Assembly (NCBI GenBank): GCA_019120175.1
Contig: DWVP01000011.1
Span: 1 to 40,845 of the forward strand
DNA: 40,845 nucleotides
From: Candidatus Corynebacterium faecigallinarum
GTDB taxonomy: Bacteria; Actinomycetota; Actinomycetes; Mycobacteriales; Mycobacteriaceae
Direction: 5' to 3'
Each line of letters starts with the position of its first letter. Position 1 is the stretch's first letter. Position numbers and translations under genes: made by a program. Positions 16,516-23,253 of this stretch are shown in pieces. The notes under the pieces were generated by a model, which ran no database searches, was not told the origin of the DNA, and saw only the letters and a program-made list of their open reading frames with translations.

Positions 16516-16572
16516 TCGGCACGGGACGAGGGGCCGGGGCCAGCGGGCGGGGAGGAAACTCGGCGAGTAGGT

Positions 16573-16596
16573 GCCCGACCGACTTCTGGGTCGGGC
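16573..16596 (+). terminator. Hairpin downstream of unknown gene
   Basis: GCCCGACC (16573-16580) and GGTCGGGC (16589-16596) form a perfect 8-bp stem with loop GACTTCTG. It lies 58 bp after the stop at 16515. It lacks a U-tract but is the best terminator candidate for that gene. Confidence 0.5.
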
Positions 16597-16616
16597 GTGG
16601 GGCGCAGGTGGGGCGG

Positions 16617-16712
16617 GTGGCATCGTGGATGGTCGCCTGGTCAGTGTAAATGGCCAAGAATCCGCCCCAGGGTGGCCGTTCCCACTGACCAGGCGACCTG
16701 TGGCGATGCCAC
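16617..16712. repeat. Long multi-arm inverted repeat (96 bp)
   Basis: Outer arms GTGGCATCG (16617-16625) and CGATGCCAC (16704-16712) are perfect. Middle arms GGTCGCCTGGTCAGTG (16631-16646) and CACTGACCAGGCGACC (16683-16698) are a perfect 16-bp match. Inner arms AATGGCCA and TGGCCGTT pair with one G-U or mismatch. The whole folds into a long hairpin with a small internal loop. There is no flanking T-tract and no ORF. It could be a palindromic MITE/REP-type element or a structured RNA; see findings. Confidence 0.7.
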
Positions 16713-16743
16713 ACAGCCTGACACGGACGGCAGTCAACGACAG

Positions 16744-16782
16744 CGGCCCCATGACCACCACGGATGTGGGGTCAAGGGGCCG
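16744..16782. repeat. Inverted repeat, possible terminator of minus-strand gene
   Basis: CGGCCCCATGACC (16744-16756) and GGTCAAGGGGCCG (16770-16782) pair over 12 of 13 positions. It lies downstream of the Lys/Ala-rich gene (minus strand, stop at 16908) and may end that transcript. Apart from this and the two hairpins above, 16516-16907 holds nothing I can support. Confidence 0.5.
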
Positions 16783-16907
16783 GAAATCACGCCTGGAGTT
16801 CGGGTCCGAGCCGGTGCCTTGAGCGACCCAAGCGAACTCGGGGAAGTCTGCTCAGGCCATCCGAGCGAACCTCGGGGCTGGGAGAACACCCAGGCGGGGG
16901 TGAGGTA

Positions 16908-18497
16908 CTAGAGGCGGTGCTTGCCGCCGTCCTCGTCCTCGCCGGAGTCAGCAGTCGGAGCGCCCGGAGCGCCCGGAGCGCCGGGGGCACCGGGAGCGCC
17001 CGGGGCGGCAGGCTTGGAGCCCTCAGCCTTCTCAGCGGCCCCGTCGGCAGCCTCGTCGACCTTCTCGTCGACGGCCTCAGCGGCGTCGGAAGCAGTCTCG
17101 TCGGCGTCCTCAGCCTTGTCTGCGACGACCTCGGCGGCGTCCTCAGCCTTCTCCTCGACCTTGTCGGCGGCACCGGTGGCGGGGGTGCCGTTGGCGCGCG
17201 GGGTCTTGGCCGGAGCCGGGGCAGCGCCGGTCGACTTGGCCTTCTGGGCGACGAACGCCACGGCGGCGGCGATGATCGCCAGCAGCAGGATGTTGCGTCC
17301 GGTGTGCTTCTTCTTGTTGTCGGCCTTGGCCGCCTTCTTCAGCTCCTTGGCGCGCACCTTCTCGGCCTTCTTCGAGGCCTTCTTGCTGATCTTGCGCTGC
17401 GAGGCCGAGAGCTGCTTGCTGGCGGTATTCGCGTTCTTCTGCGCGAGCTTCTTGGCCTTCTTGGCCTGCTTGCCGGCCTTCTTCTTCGCCTTGCCGCCCT
17501 CCTTGACTGCTGCCTCGGAGGTCTCAGAGACGACGTCTGACGCCTGCGACCAGGCGCTCTCCAGGGACTTACGGGCGGAGTCGCTGGTCTTGCGGGCCTT
17601 CTTCTTGGCGGCCTTGATCTCCTTGGCGTGGTCCTTCTCGAACTTCTTCGCCTTCTTCTTGGCAGCCTCGGTGCCGGTCGATGCCAGGGCGGCACCCTGG
17701 CGGCCCAGCTTGTCGGCCTGGTCGCGGGCGCTGTCCAGGGCGTCGCCGACGGCGTCGGACTCCAGGAATGCGGAGCCGCGCTCCTGGGCCTGGCTGAGCA
17801 GGTCACCACTGGCGGTGGCGGCGGTGCGGCCCCACCGGGTCACGGTGTCGGCGAGGTTGGAGTCCGGCGCGGTGCGGACGGCCTCGGCCAGGTCACCGGC
17901 GCGGGACTCTGCGGCGGAGGTGACGGCGGCGACGCGACGCTGGACGAGCTCGGCGGCGCTCTCGTCCTTGTTGGCGGCCTTCTTGGCGACCTTGTGTTGA
18001 CGCTTCAGGGCCTTGGCCTGGGCCTTGTCGGCCTTCGCGCGACGACGGTCGGCCTTGGAACCGACCTTGTCAGCCTTCTTCGTGGCCTTCTCGGCCTTCT
18101 TGCTCAGCTTCTCGGCCTTGCCGTCCTTCAGGGTGTCCAGGGTGGACTCGGCGTCCTGGACGGCCTGGTCGAGACCCTGAGTGGAATCGATGCTCTGAGT
18201 GGTGTTGCTCACCGTGGTTCCTTTCGTGGCGTTGTTCTTGTGGTCGTTCTTACCGGACGGCCCGGACGCAGATGCTGCCGCCAGTGCGTTCTCGTTGAGG
18301 ATCTTCTCGACGATCAGCCGCTGGTGACCGGGTGCGGACGCCAGGATGCGGGAACGCTCCTCGGCGGGAAGCGGCTGGGTGCGCAGAGCGGAGAGAATCG
18401 AGAACTGCCGCTGCTTGGCCTGCTTCTTCCGCGCCTTGGACAGGTTCGAGATCTGCTTGGCGGCGCTCAACGCAGTCCCTGCGGGAATGAGTTCCAT
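16908..18497 (-). CDS. Lys/Ala-rich coiled, membrane-anchored protein with acidic collagen-like tail
   Basis: The frame from ATG 18497 (AGGAG about 9 nt ahead) gives 529 residues. Residues 1-70 form a basic region with QRQFSILSALRTQPLPAEERSRILA. Residues about 120-400 are extremely Lys/Ala-rich and helical (KAEKATKKADKVGSKADRRR, KKKAGKQAKKAKKLAQKN), recalling histone H1-like repeats. One membrane helix follows (about 401-417, NILLLAIIAAAVAFVA), then an Ala/Glu/Asp-rich acidic stretch and a collagen-like run of GAP repeats. By the positive-inside rule the basic part is cytoplasmic and the acidic tail outside. A GTG at 18212 in the same frame has a well-placed AAAGGA, so a shorter product may also be made. 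No function is established; nucleoid or membrane tethering is speculative. Confidence 0.75.
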   Translation of the reverse strand: MELIPAGTALSAAKQISNLSKARKKQAKQRQFSILSALRTQPLPAEERSRILASAPGHQRLIVEKILNENALAAASASGPSGKNDHKNNATKGTTVSNTTQSIDSTQGLDQAVQDAESTLDTLKDGKAEKLSKKAEKATKKADKVGSKADRRRAKADKAQAKALKRQHKVAKKAANKDESAAELVQRRVAAVTSAAESRAGDLAEAVRTAPDSNLADTVTRWGRTAATASGDLLSQAQERGSAFLESDAVGDALDSARDQADKLGRQGAALASTGTEAAKKKAKKFEKDHAKEIKAAKKKARKTSDSARKSLESAWSQASDVVSETSEAAVKEGGKAKKKAGKQAKKAKKLAQKNANTASKQLSASQRKISKKASKKAEKVRAKELKKAAKADNKKKHTGRNILLLAIIAAAVAFVAQKAKSTGAAPAPAKTPRANGTPATGAADKVEEKAEDAAEVVADKAEDADETASDAAEAVDEKVDEAADGAAEKAEGSKPAAPGAPGAPGAPGAPGAPTADSGEDEDGGKHRL

Positions 18498-18692
18498 CGC
18501 GTGGTGCTCCTCGTGATCACTGCGCTGCACAACAACGCTGGCGTGTCGGGTAGGTGGTCAGTTGTTCGGAAATGACGTGTGCTTTCGCTTTGGTCGTAAT
18601 TCCACGATAACCAAATATGCCGCCGAGGGTGGGCTGAAACGGTTGAACGGGTGGAGTGTGCCGTCCGCGACATTCTTGTCCGGGGCGTCAGG

Positions 18693-18698
18693 TACCCT
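18693..18698 (+). promoter_or_regulatory. -10 hexamer, leaderless promoter of ppiA
   Basis: TACCCT is followed by 7 nt and ATG 18706 with no ribosome-binding site, so transcription probably begins at or next to the start codon. The rest of 18498-18692 is promoter DNA for the two divergent genes. Confidence 0.45.
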
Positions 18699-18705
18699 GG
18701 CTTCC

Positions 18706-19238
18706 ATGACCGTTCAGAAGACCGCGACAGCAACGCTCCACACTAACTATGGCGACATCGCCATCGACCTCTTCGGCGACCACTCTCCGGCCACAGTGAA
18801 CAACTTCGTCGGCCTCGCCACCGGCGACAAGGAGAAGGCCCCCTACACCACCGAGAACGCCGGTGGCACCACGGAGGGCCCGTTCTTCGACGGTGCGATC
18901 TTCCACCGCATCATCGACGGCTTCATGGTCCAGGGCGGCGACCCGTCCGGCACCGGCCGTGGTGGCCCCGGCTACGAGTTCAACAACGAGAACCACCCGG
19001 AGCTGCAGTTCGACCGTCCGTTCCTGGTCGCCATGGCCAACGCCGGCCGCGACACCAACGGCTCCAGTTCTTCATCACCGTCGGTGCCCACCCGCACCTC
19101 AACGGCGGTTACACCATCTTCGGTGAGGTCACCGACAAGGAGTCCCAGAAGGTCGTCGCGAAGATCTCGCGCGTCTCCACCAACCGCATGGACCGCCCGG
19201 ACGAGGACGTTGTCATCGAGTCCATCGACGTTGCCTGA
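18706..19238 (+). pseudogene. ppiA: Peptidyl-prolyl cis-trans isomerase (cyclophilin) with frameshift
   Basis: Residues 1-120 are a clear cyclophilin: TLHTNYGDIAIDLFGDHSPATVNNFVGLA, FFDGAIFHRIIDGFMVQGGDP and GPGYEFNNENHPELQFDRP. The family then expects NGSQFFIT, but here the frame reads NGSSSSSP. Restoring one C in the CC at 19063-19064 (GGCTCCAGTTC to GGCTCCCAGTTC) recovers QFFITVGAHPHLNGGYTIFGEV and a natural end at 19236-19238, giving the usual 177 residues. The lesion removes the catalytic FFIT region. Given how conserved this gene is near oriC in actinobacteria, a sequencing error in a short C-run is at least as likely as a real mutation. The enzyme would speed proline isomerisation during cytoplasmic protein folding. 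Confidence 0.9.
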
Positions 19239-19243
19239 GCCAG

Positions 19244-19897
19244 TTGTCCGAGCCAGCCGGCTACTCCGGTTCCGCGGGTAAGCCTGCGGGGTCACTCTCC
19301 GGGGCACTACGGCGGTTTTTCGCCGGTGCCCCCGCCACCGCCACGCTGATCATCGCGTGCCTGGTGGTTTATACCGTCACGGCCGTGGACGGACGCTCCC
19401 TCATGGACCCCGTGCGGGACAGCGATCTGGCCTGGCGGATGATGGTCCACCCACCGGCGATCACCTACAGCCATGAATGGTGGCGGCTAGCCACCGGTGC
19501 ACTGGTCCACCTGGACCCCGCCCACCTGCTGCTGAACCTCCTGCTCATCGCCTTCATCGGCAGAGAGCTCGAACGTGCCCACGGTACGACCGTGATGGCG
19601 GCGTCGATGCTGGCCTGCGCGGTCGGCGGCGGGCTGGCCGTCGTGTGGCTGGAACCGTTGAGCGTGGTGGGTGGGGCGTCCACCATCGGCTACGGCTTCT
19701 TCGCCATGCTGGTCGGCCTGTCCGTGAGTCGGGGCAGCGACGTGCGCGCCCCCATCGCCCTGATCGTGGTGAACCTGCTCTACTCGATCACCGCCGGCGG
19801 AGTGTCAGTGTCAGGCCACCTCGGCGGGCTGGCCACCGGCGCAGTCATCGGGTTGGGGCTTTACCTGTCAGGACGGCGCCGCACCCGGTCGTCCTGA
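19244..19897 (+). CDS. Rhomboid-family intramembrane serine protease
   Basis: The 217-residue membrane protein shows the rhomboid signature helices. These are HLDPAHLLLNLLLIAFIGRELE (the HxxxHxxxN region), VVGGASTIGYGFF with the GxSx catalytic Ser (here GAST), and VSVSGHLGGLATGAVIG with the catalytic His. It would cleave membrane proteins within the cytoplasmic membrane; its substrate is unknown. The start is probably TTG 19244 (MSEPAGYSGSAG), only 5 nt after the restored ppiA stop. No ATG occurs before 19403, which lies too far in. The proximity to ppiA suggests one transcript, an order conserved in this part of actinobacterial genomes. Confidence 0.87.
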   Translation: MSEPAGYSGSAGKPAGSLSGALRRFFAGAPATATLIIACLVVYTVTAVDGRSLMDPVRDSDLAWRMMVHPPAITYSHEWWRLATGALVHLDPAHLLLNLLLIAFIGRELERAHGTTVMAASMLACAVGGGLAVVWLEPLSVVGGASTIGYGFFAMLVGLSVSRGSDVRAPIALIVVNLLYSITAGGVSVSGHLGGLATGAVIGLGLYLSGRRRTRSS

Positions 19898-19934
19898 CAT
19901 CCGGGAGCACCCCGCGTCCGGCCCCCGCACCGCC

Positions 19935-19976
19935 AAAAAGACCGCTGCCCGGACACCGACGTGTCAGGGCAGCGGT
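19935..19976 (-). terminator. Intrinsic terminator of crgA
   Basis: ACCGCTGCCC (19941-19950) pairs with GGGCAGCGGT (19967-19976), with GACAC/GTGTC extending the stem inside. On the minus strand the stem is followed by five T (AAAAA at 19935-19939 on the plus strand). It ends the crgA transcript and may also stop rhomboid transcription from the other side. Confidence 0.75.
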
Positions 19977-20025
19977 GCGTCCTGCCTTGCAGGCCGTCGG
20001 CGCCGTCAGGGGAGGACCGGGGCTG

Positions 20026-20310
20026 CTACTTCCAGCCCATCGTCATCAACAATCCCGCGATGAACAGGCCGAAACCGATGAGGTAGTTCCAGGCGTTCAG
20101 ATCAGCCATGAACGGGATGCTCGGGCCTGCGATGTAGTTGACGACCAGCCATGCCAGGCCCAGCAGCATCAGGCCGAGCATCAGCACGATGTACCAGCGC
20201 GGTGTCCCCGTCGAGTTGAGCTTGACTGGCGTGCGGCGGTCGACGGAGGACCCGTTGAGGCTGCTGGCTGAGCTGTCCTCCGGTGAATCGGAGATCCGTG
20301 ACTTCGGCAT
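20026..20310 (-). CDS. crgA: Cell division protein CrgA
   Basis: The 94-residue protein begins MPKSRISD (ATG 20310, GAGGG ahead). It has a polar N-terminus and two membrane helices, [23 protein letters not shown] and [18 protein letters not shown], joined by a short loop ([14 protein letters not shown]) that is typical of CrgA. In actinobacteria CrgA sits at the septum, interacts with FtsZ, FtsI and other divisome proteins, and helps recruit penicillin-binding proteins. It is divergent from pabA/trpG with 73 bp between the starts, and upstream of the kinase/cell-wall operon as in other Corynebacteriales. It is intact and of normal length. Confidence 0.95.
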   Translation of the reverse strand: MPKSRISDSPEDSSASSLNGSSVDRRTPVKLNSTGTPRWYIVLMLGLMLLGLAWLVVNYIAGPSIPFMADLNAWNYLIGFGLFIAGLLMTMGWK

Positions 20311-20370
20311 CTGGTTAACCCTCACTGACGTGGAGACGTGTGCGAACGCCCTCATTCTACCAGTGGGCGA

Positions 20371-20376
20371 TAGGAT
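20371..20376 (+). promoter_or_regulatory. -10 hexamer, leaderless promoter of pabA/trpG
   Basis: TAGGAT is followed by 7 nt and ATG 20384, with no Shine-Dalgarno site. No convincing -35 is visible. Confidence 0.5.
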
Positions 20377-20383
20377 AAACGCC

Positions 20384-21061
20384 ATGCGCATCCTCGTCAT
20401 CGACAACTACGACAGCTTCGTCTACAACCTGGTCCAGTACCTGGGTGAACTCGGCGAGGACTGCACCGTGTGGCGCAATGACGCCGCCGACCTCGGCGAC
20501 ACCGACCCCGCACTGGTCGGCGTACTGGAGGACTTCGACGCCGTACTGATCTCCCCTGGCCCCGGGGACCCGTCCGGGGCCGGACGGACACTGGACATCA
20601 TCGCCCACTGCGCGGCCAACCGGATCCCGCTGCTGGGGGTGTGCCTGGGCCACCAGGCGCTGGCGCAGCACTTCGGCGCGGACGTGGTGCGGGCCGGGGA
20701 GATCTTCCACGGCAAGACCAGCCCGGTCACCCACGACGGCACCGGCGTGCTCGCCGGCATCCCCTCGCCGTTCACCGTGGCCCGCTACCACTCACTGACC
20801 GTGGATCCGGCGACCGTGCCGGAGGAACTGACCGTCACCGGGCAGGTCGCCTCCGGGATGATCATGGCGATGCGGCACGCCGAACTGCCGCTGCATTCGG
20901 TGCAGTTCCACCCGGAGTCGGTGATGACCGGTTACGGCCACCGCATCCTCGCCAACTGGTTGCAGGACGCCGGACGCCCCGTCGACGAGGCCGAGCTCAC
21001 CGCGCTGGCCGCGCGTCATGCCGACACCCTGGCCGGGGCCACCGCCGCCGTCGCCCAGTAA
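20384..21061 (+). CDS. pabA: Glutamine amidotransferase, anthranilate/aminodeoxychorismate synthase component II
   Basis: The 225-residue class I amidotransferase has the oxyanion motif SPGPGDPS, nucleophilic Cys in [10 protein letters not shown], and the His/Glu pair in VQFHPESV. It releases ammonia from glutamine for a chorismate-aminating partner. At this locus, next to crgA and pknB, the gene is annotated trpG or pabA in different actinobacteria and probably serves folate (p-aminobenzoate) synthesis, since it stands away from a trp operon. Sequence alone does not separate the two. The last 25 residues are Ala-rich and not conserved. The gene converges on pknB with about 97 bp between stops. 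Confidence 0.93.
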   Translation: MRILVIDNYDSFVYNLVQYLGELGEDCTVWRNDAADLGDTDPALVGVLEDFDAVLISPGPGDPSGAGRTLDIIAHCAANRIPLLGVCLGHQALAQHFGADVVRAGEIFHGKTSPVTHDGTGVLAGIPSPFTVARYHSLTVDPATVPEELTVTGQVASGMIMAMRHAELPLHSVQFHPESVMTGYGHRILANWLQDAGRPVDEAELTALAARHADTLAGATAAVAQ

Positions 21062-21158
21062 GTCTCGGGCGGGTTCAGCTCACCGCCGGCCCCAGAGTCG
21101 ACCTCAGGGCCGCCCAGAGCCGGCCCCAGAACCGGTCTCAGGAGCGGACTCACAGCCT

Positions 21159-23174
21159 TCAGGGAATACCCAGCACGTTCACCCGGACGGTGATGGTCGC
21201 GTCCCGCATGACGGTCTCGCCCTCGTCCTCGGACTGGCCGACGACCCGGTCCACCCGCGTCGGGTCGAGCTGGTCGACGTTGGTGCGCCGGACCTGGTCC
21301 GGGTTGCCCCGCCAGCCGGCCCGCTGCAGCTTGCCCCGGACCTCGTCGTAGTCGGAGCCGACCAGGTTCGGCATCGTGAACTGGTTACCGCGGGAGACCT
21401 CGAGGGTGACCGTGGAACCACGTTGCTGGCGTCCGCCCTCGTTGGAGGCGGACAGCACCTTGTTCTCGTCCTCGGTGGAGTCGACCATGTTGGTCGCGAC
21501 CTGGAAGCCGGCGCCCTCCAGGTTCGCGATGGCCTCCTCCATGGTCTGGCCGACGACGGTGGGCACCCGCACATCCTCCGGCCCCGAGGACACGGTGATG
21601 CCGACCTCGGTGCCTTCGGAGACCTGGGAGCCCGACGGGTGGGTCTGGTCGATGACCTTGCCCTGCTCGATGTCGGAACTGGGTTCCTCGTTGACGTTGG
21701 AGCGCAGTCGCAGTCCGGCGTCCTCCAGCGCGACGCGTGCCTGTTCGGTGGTCATGTCGGTGAGGTCGGGGACCTCGGTGACCGCCTGGCCGCTCGAGAT
21801 CAGCAGGGTGATCCGCGAGCCGGTGGGCATCGAGGAACCGTGACCGGGATCGGTGCCGATAGCGGAGTCGCGCGGGATCTCGGGGTCGGCCCGGTCCTCG
21901 ATGCTGACGTCGAACCCGGCACCCTCCAGCTCGGCCTCGGCCTCGGCACGCGGCTTGCCGGCGACGTCCGGGATCGAGACCTGTTCGGCGACCTGATCGG
22001 TATCGTCGTTGAGCCAGTTCCAGGCCACGGCGACACCACCGCCGAGCAGGGCGAGCACGGCGATGATCGCCAGGGGCGTGACCCAGCCGCGACGTCGGTG
22101 ACTGCGCCGTTCATCCTCGTTGTCGCCGTTGCCGTGGTCCCCAGCGTCGCTGTCGTCGGCACTGCCGTCGCCGGACGCACCGGCGGCACTCGCCGCGCCG
22201 AGACCAGCACCGGCGGCGGCACCGGCGGCAGCAGCACCGGCTGCGGGGATCGTCGAGGTCTGCACGTCCCGGTCGACATTCTCCAGGTCGGCGTAGGCCG
22301 CGGCGGCCAGGGGCATCCGGCCGTCGGCGATGCGCTGCAGGTCCAGGGCCATGGCGTCGGCGGTGTCGTAGCGGTCGGCAGGGTCCTTGGCCATCGCGGT
22401 GAGGGTCACCGCGTCCAACGCCAGTGAGGCGTTGGCGTCGAGATCCATGCCCGGGACCTGTGAGGGCGGGATCGGTGCGTCCTGCACGTGCTGGAAGGCG
22501 ACGGAGAACGGCGACTCGCCGGAGAACGGCGGGCGCCCGGTGACGACCTCGTAGAAGACGCAGCCGGCGGCGTAGAGGTCGGAGCGTCCCTCGGCGGACC
22601 GTCCGCGGGCCTGCTCGGGGGAGAGGTACTGGGCGGTGCCGATGACCGCGGCGGTCTGGGTCATCGCCGAGGTGGTGTCCGACAGCGCGCGGGCGATGCC
22701 GAAGTCCATGACCTTCACCGCGCCGGTGTTGGTGATCATGATGTTCGCCGGCTTGATGTCGCGGTGGATGATCCCGGCCTCGTGCGAGAAGCTCAGCGCA
22801 CGACAGACCTCGGCCATGATCCGGCCGGCCTCGTTCAACGGCAGTGGACCGTTGTCGCTGACGATGTCCCGCAGGGTTTGGCCGTGGACGCGTTCCATGA
22901 CGATGTAGGGCACCGAGCCCTGCGCCTCATCGGTCTGTCCGGTGTCGTAGACGGCGACGATGGCGTGGTGGTTGAGCTTCGCGGCGTTCTTGGCCTCGCG
23001 TCGGAAGCGCTCCAGGAAGGTCTCGTCCCGGGCCAGATCGGCGCGCATCATCTTCACGGCGATGTCACGGCCAAGAAGTTCATCAGTCGCGGCGTAGACG
23101 TCGGACATGCCACCGGTACCGATGACGGGTCCGAGCAAGTAGCGCCCGCCGAGCGTGGTGTTGCTCAGGTCCAT
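21159..23174 (-). CDS. pknB: Ser/Thr protein kinase PknB with four PASTA domains
   Basis: The 671-residue membrane kinase has its catalytic domain at about residues 10-275: GTGGMSDV P-loop, Lys41 in AVKMM, HRDIKPAN at 137, DFG at 157, and an activation loop MTQTAAVIGT with Thr172 and Thr174, the autophosphorylation sites known in the family. The juxtamembrane part includes an Ala/Gly run (310-335) and an acidic stretch. One membrane helix (about 366-387) leads to four extracellular PASTA repeats that bind muropeptides or lipid II (starting near VSIPDVAG, VTEVPDLTD, VRVPTVVG and FTMPNLVG). AGGAAGG precedes ATG 23174. It is the last gene of the fhaA-pknB cell-wall operon and regulates peptidoglycan synthesis and division. 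Confidence 0.97.
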   Translation of the reverse strand: MDLSNTTLGGRYLLGPVIGTGGMSDVYAATDELLGRDIAVKMMRADLARDETFLERFRREAKNAAKLNHHAIVAVYDTGQTDEAQGSVPYIVMERVHGQTLRDIVSDNGPLPLNEAGRIMAEVCRALSFSHEAGIIHRDIKPANIMITNTGAVKVMDFGIARALSDTTSAMTQTAAVIGTAQYLSPEQARGRSAEGRSDLYAAGCVFYEVVTGRPPFSGESPFSVAFQHVQDAPIPPSQVPGMDLDANASLALDAVTLTAMAKDPADRYDTADAMALDLQRIADGRMPLAAAAYADLENVDRDVQTSTIPAAGAAAAGAAAGAGLGAASAAGASGDGSADDSDAGDHGNGDNEDERRSHRRRGWVTPLAIIAVLALLGGGVAVAWNWLNDDTDQVAEQVSIPDVAGKPRAEAEAELEGAGFDVSIEDRADPEIPRDSAIGTDPGHGSSMPTGSRITLLISSGQAVTEVPDLTDMTTEQARVALEDAGLRLRSNVNEEPSSDIEQGKVIDQTHPSGSQVSEGTEVGITVSSGPEDVRVPTVVGQTMEEAIANLEGAGFQVATNMVDSTEDENKVLSASNEGGRQQRGSTVTLEVSRGNQFTMPNLVGSDYDEVRGKLQRAGWRGNPDQVRRTNVDQLDPTRVDRVVGQSEDEGETVMRDATITVRVNVLGIP

Positions 23175-23253
23175 GCCGCCGCCTTCCTGGTGTCGAATGT
23201 GCTGTCCACAGGGAGAATACCGGGATAAGGGGCACCGGGGCTAATATCACGCG

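Noticed and set aside
21400..22010. Repeated segments in the 3' part of pknB considered as a repeat array or CRISPR
   Set aside because: They are the four diverged PASTA domains; spacing and sequence are protein-driven, and no identical direct repeats with unique spacers exist in the window.
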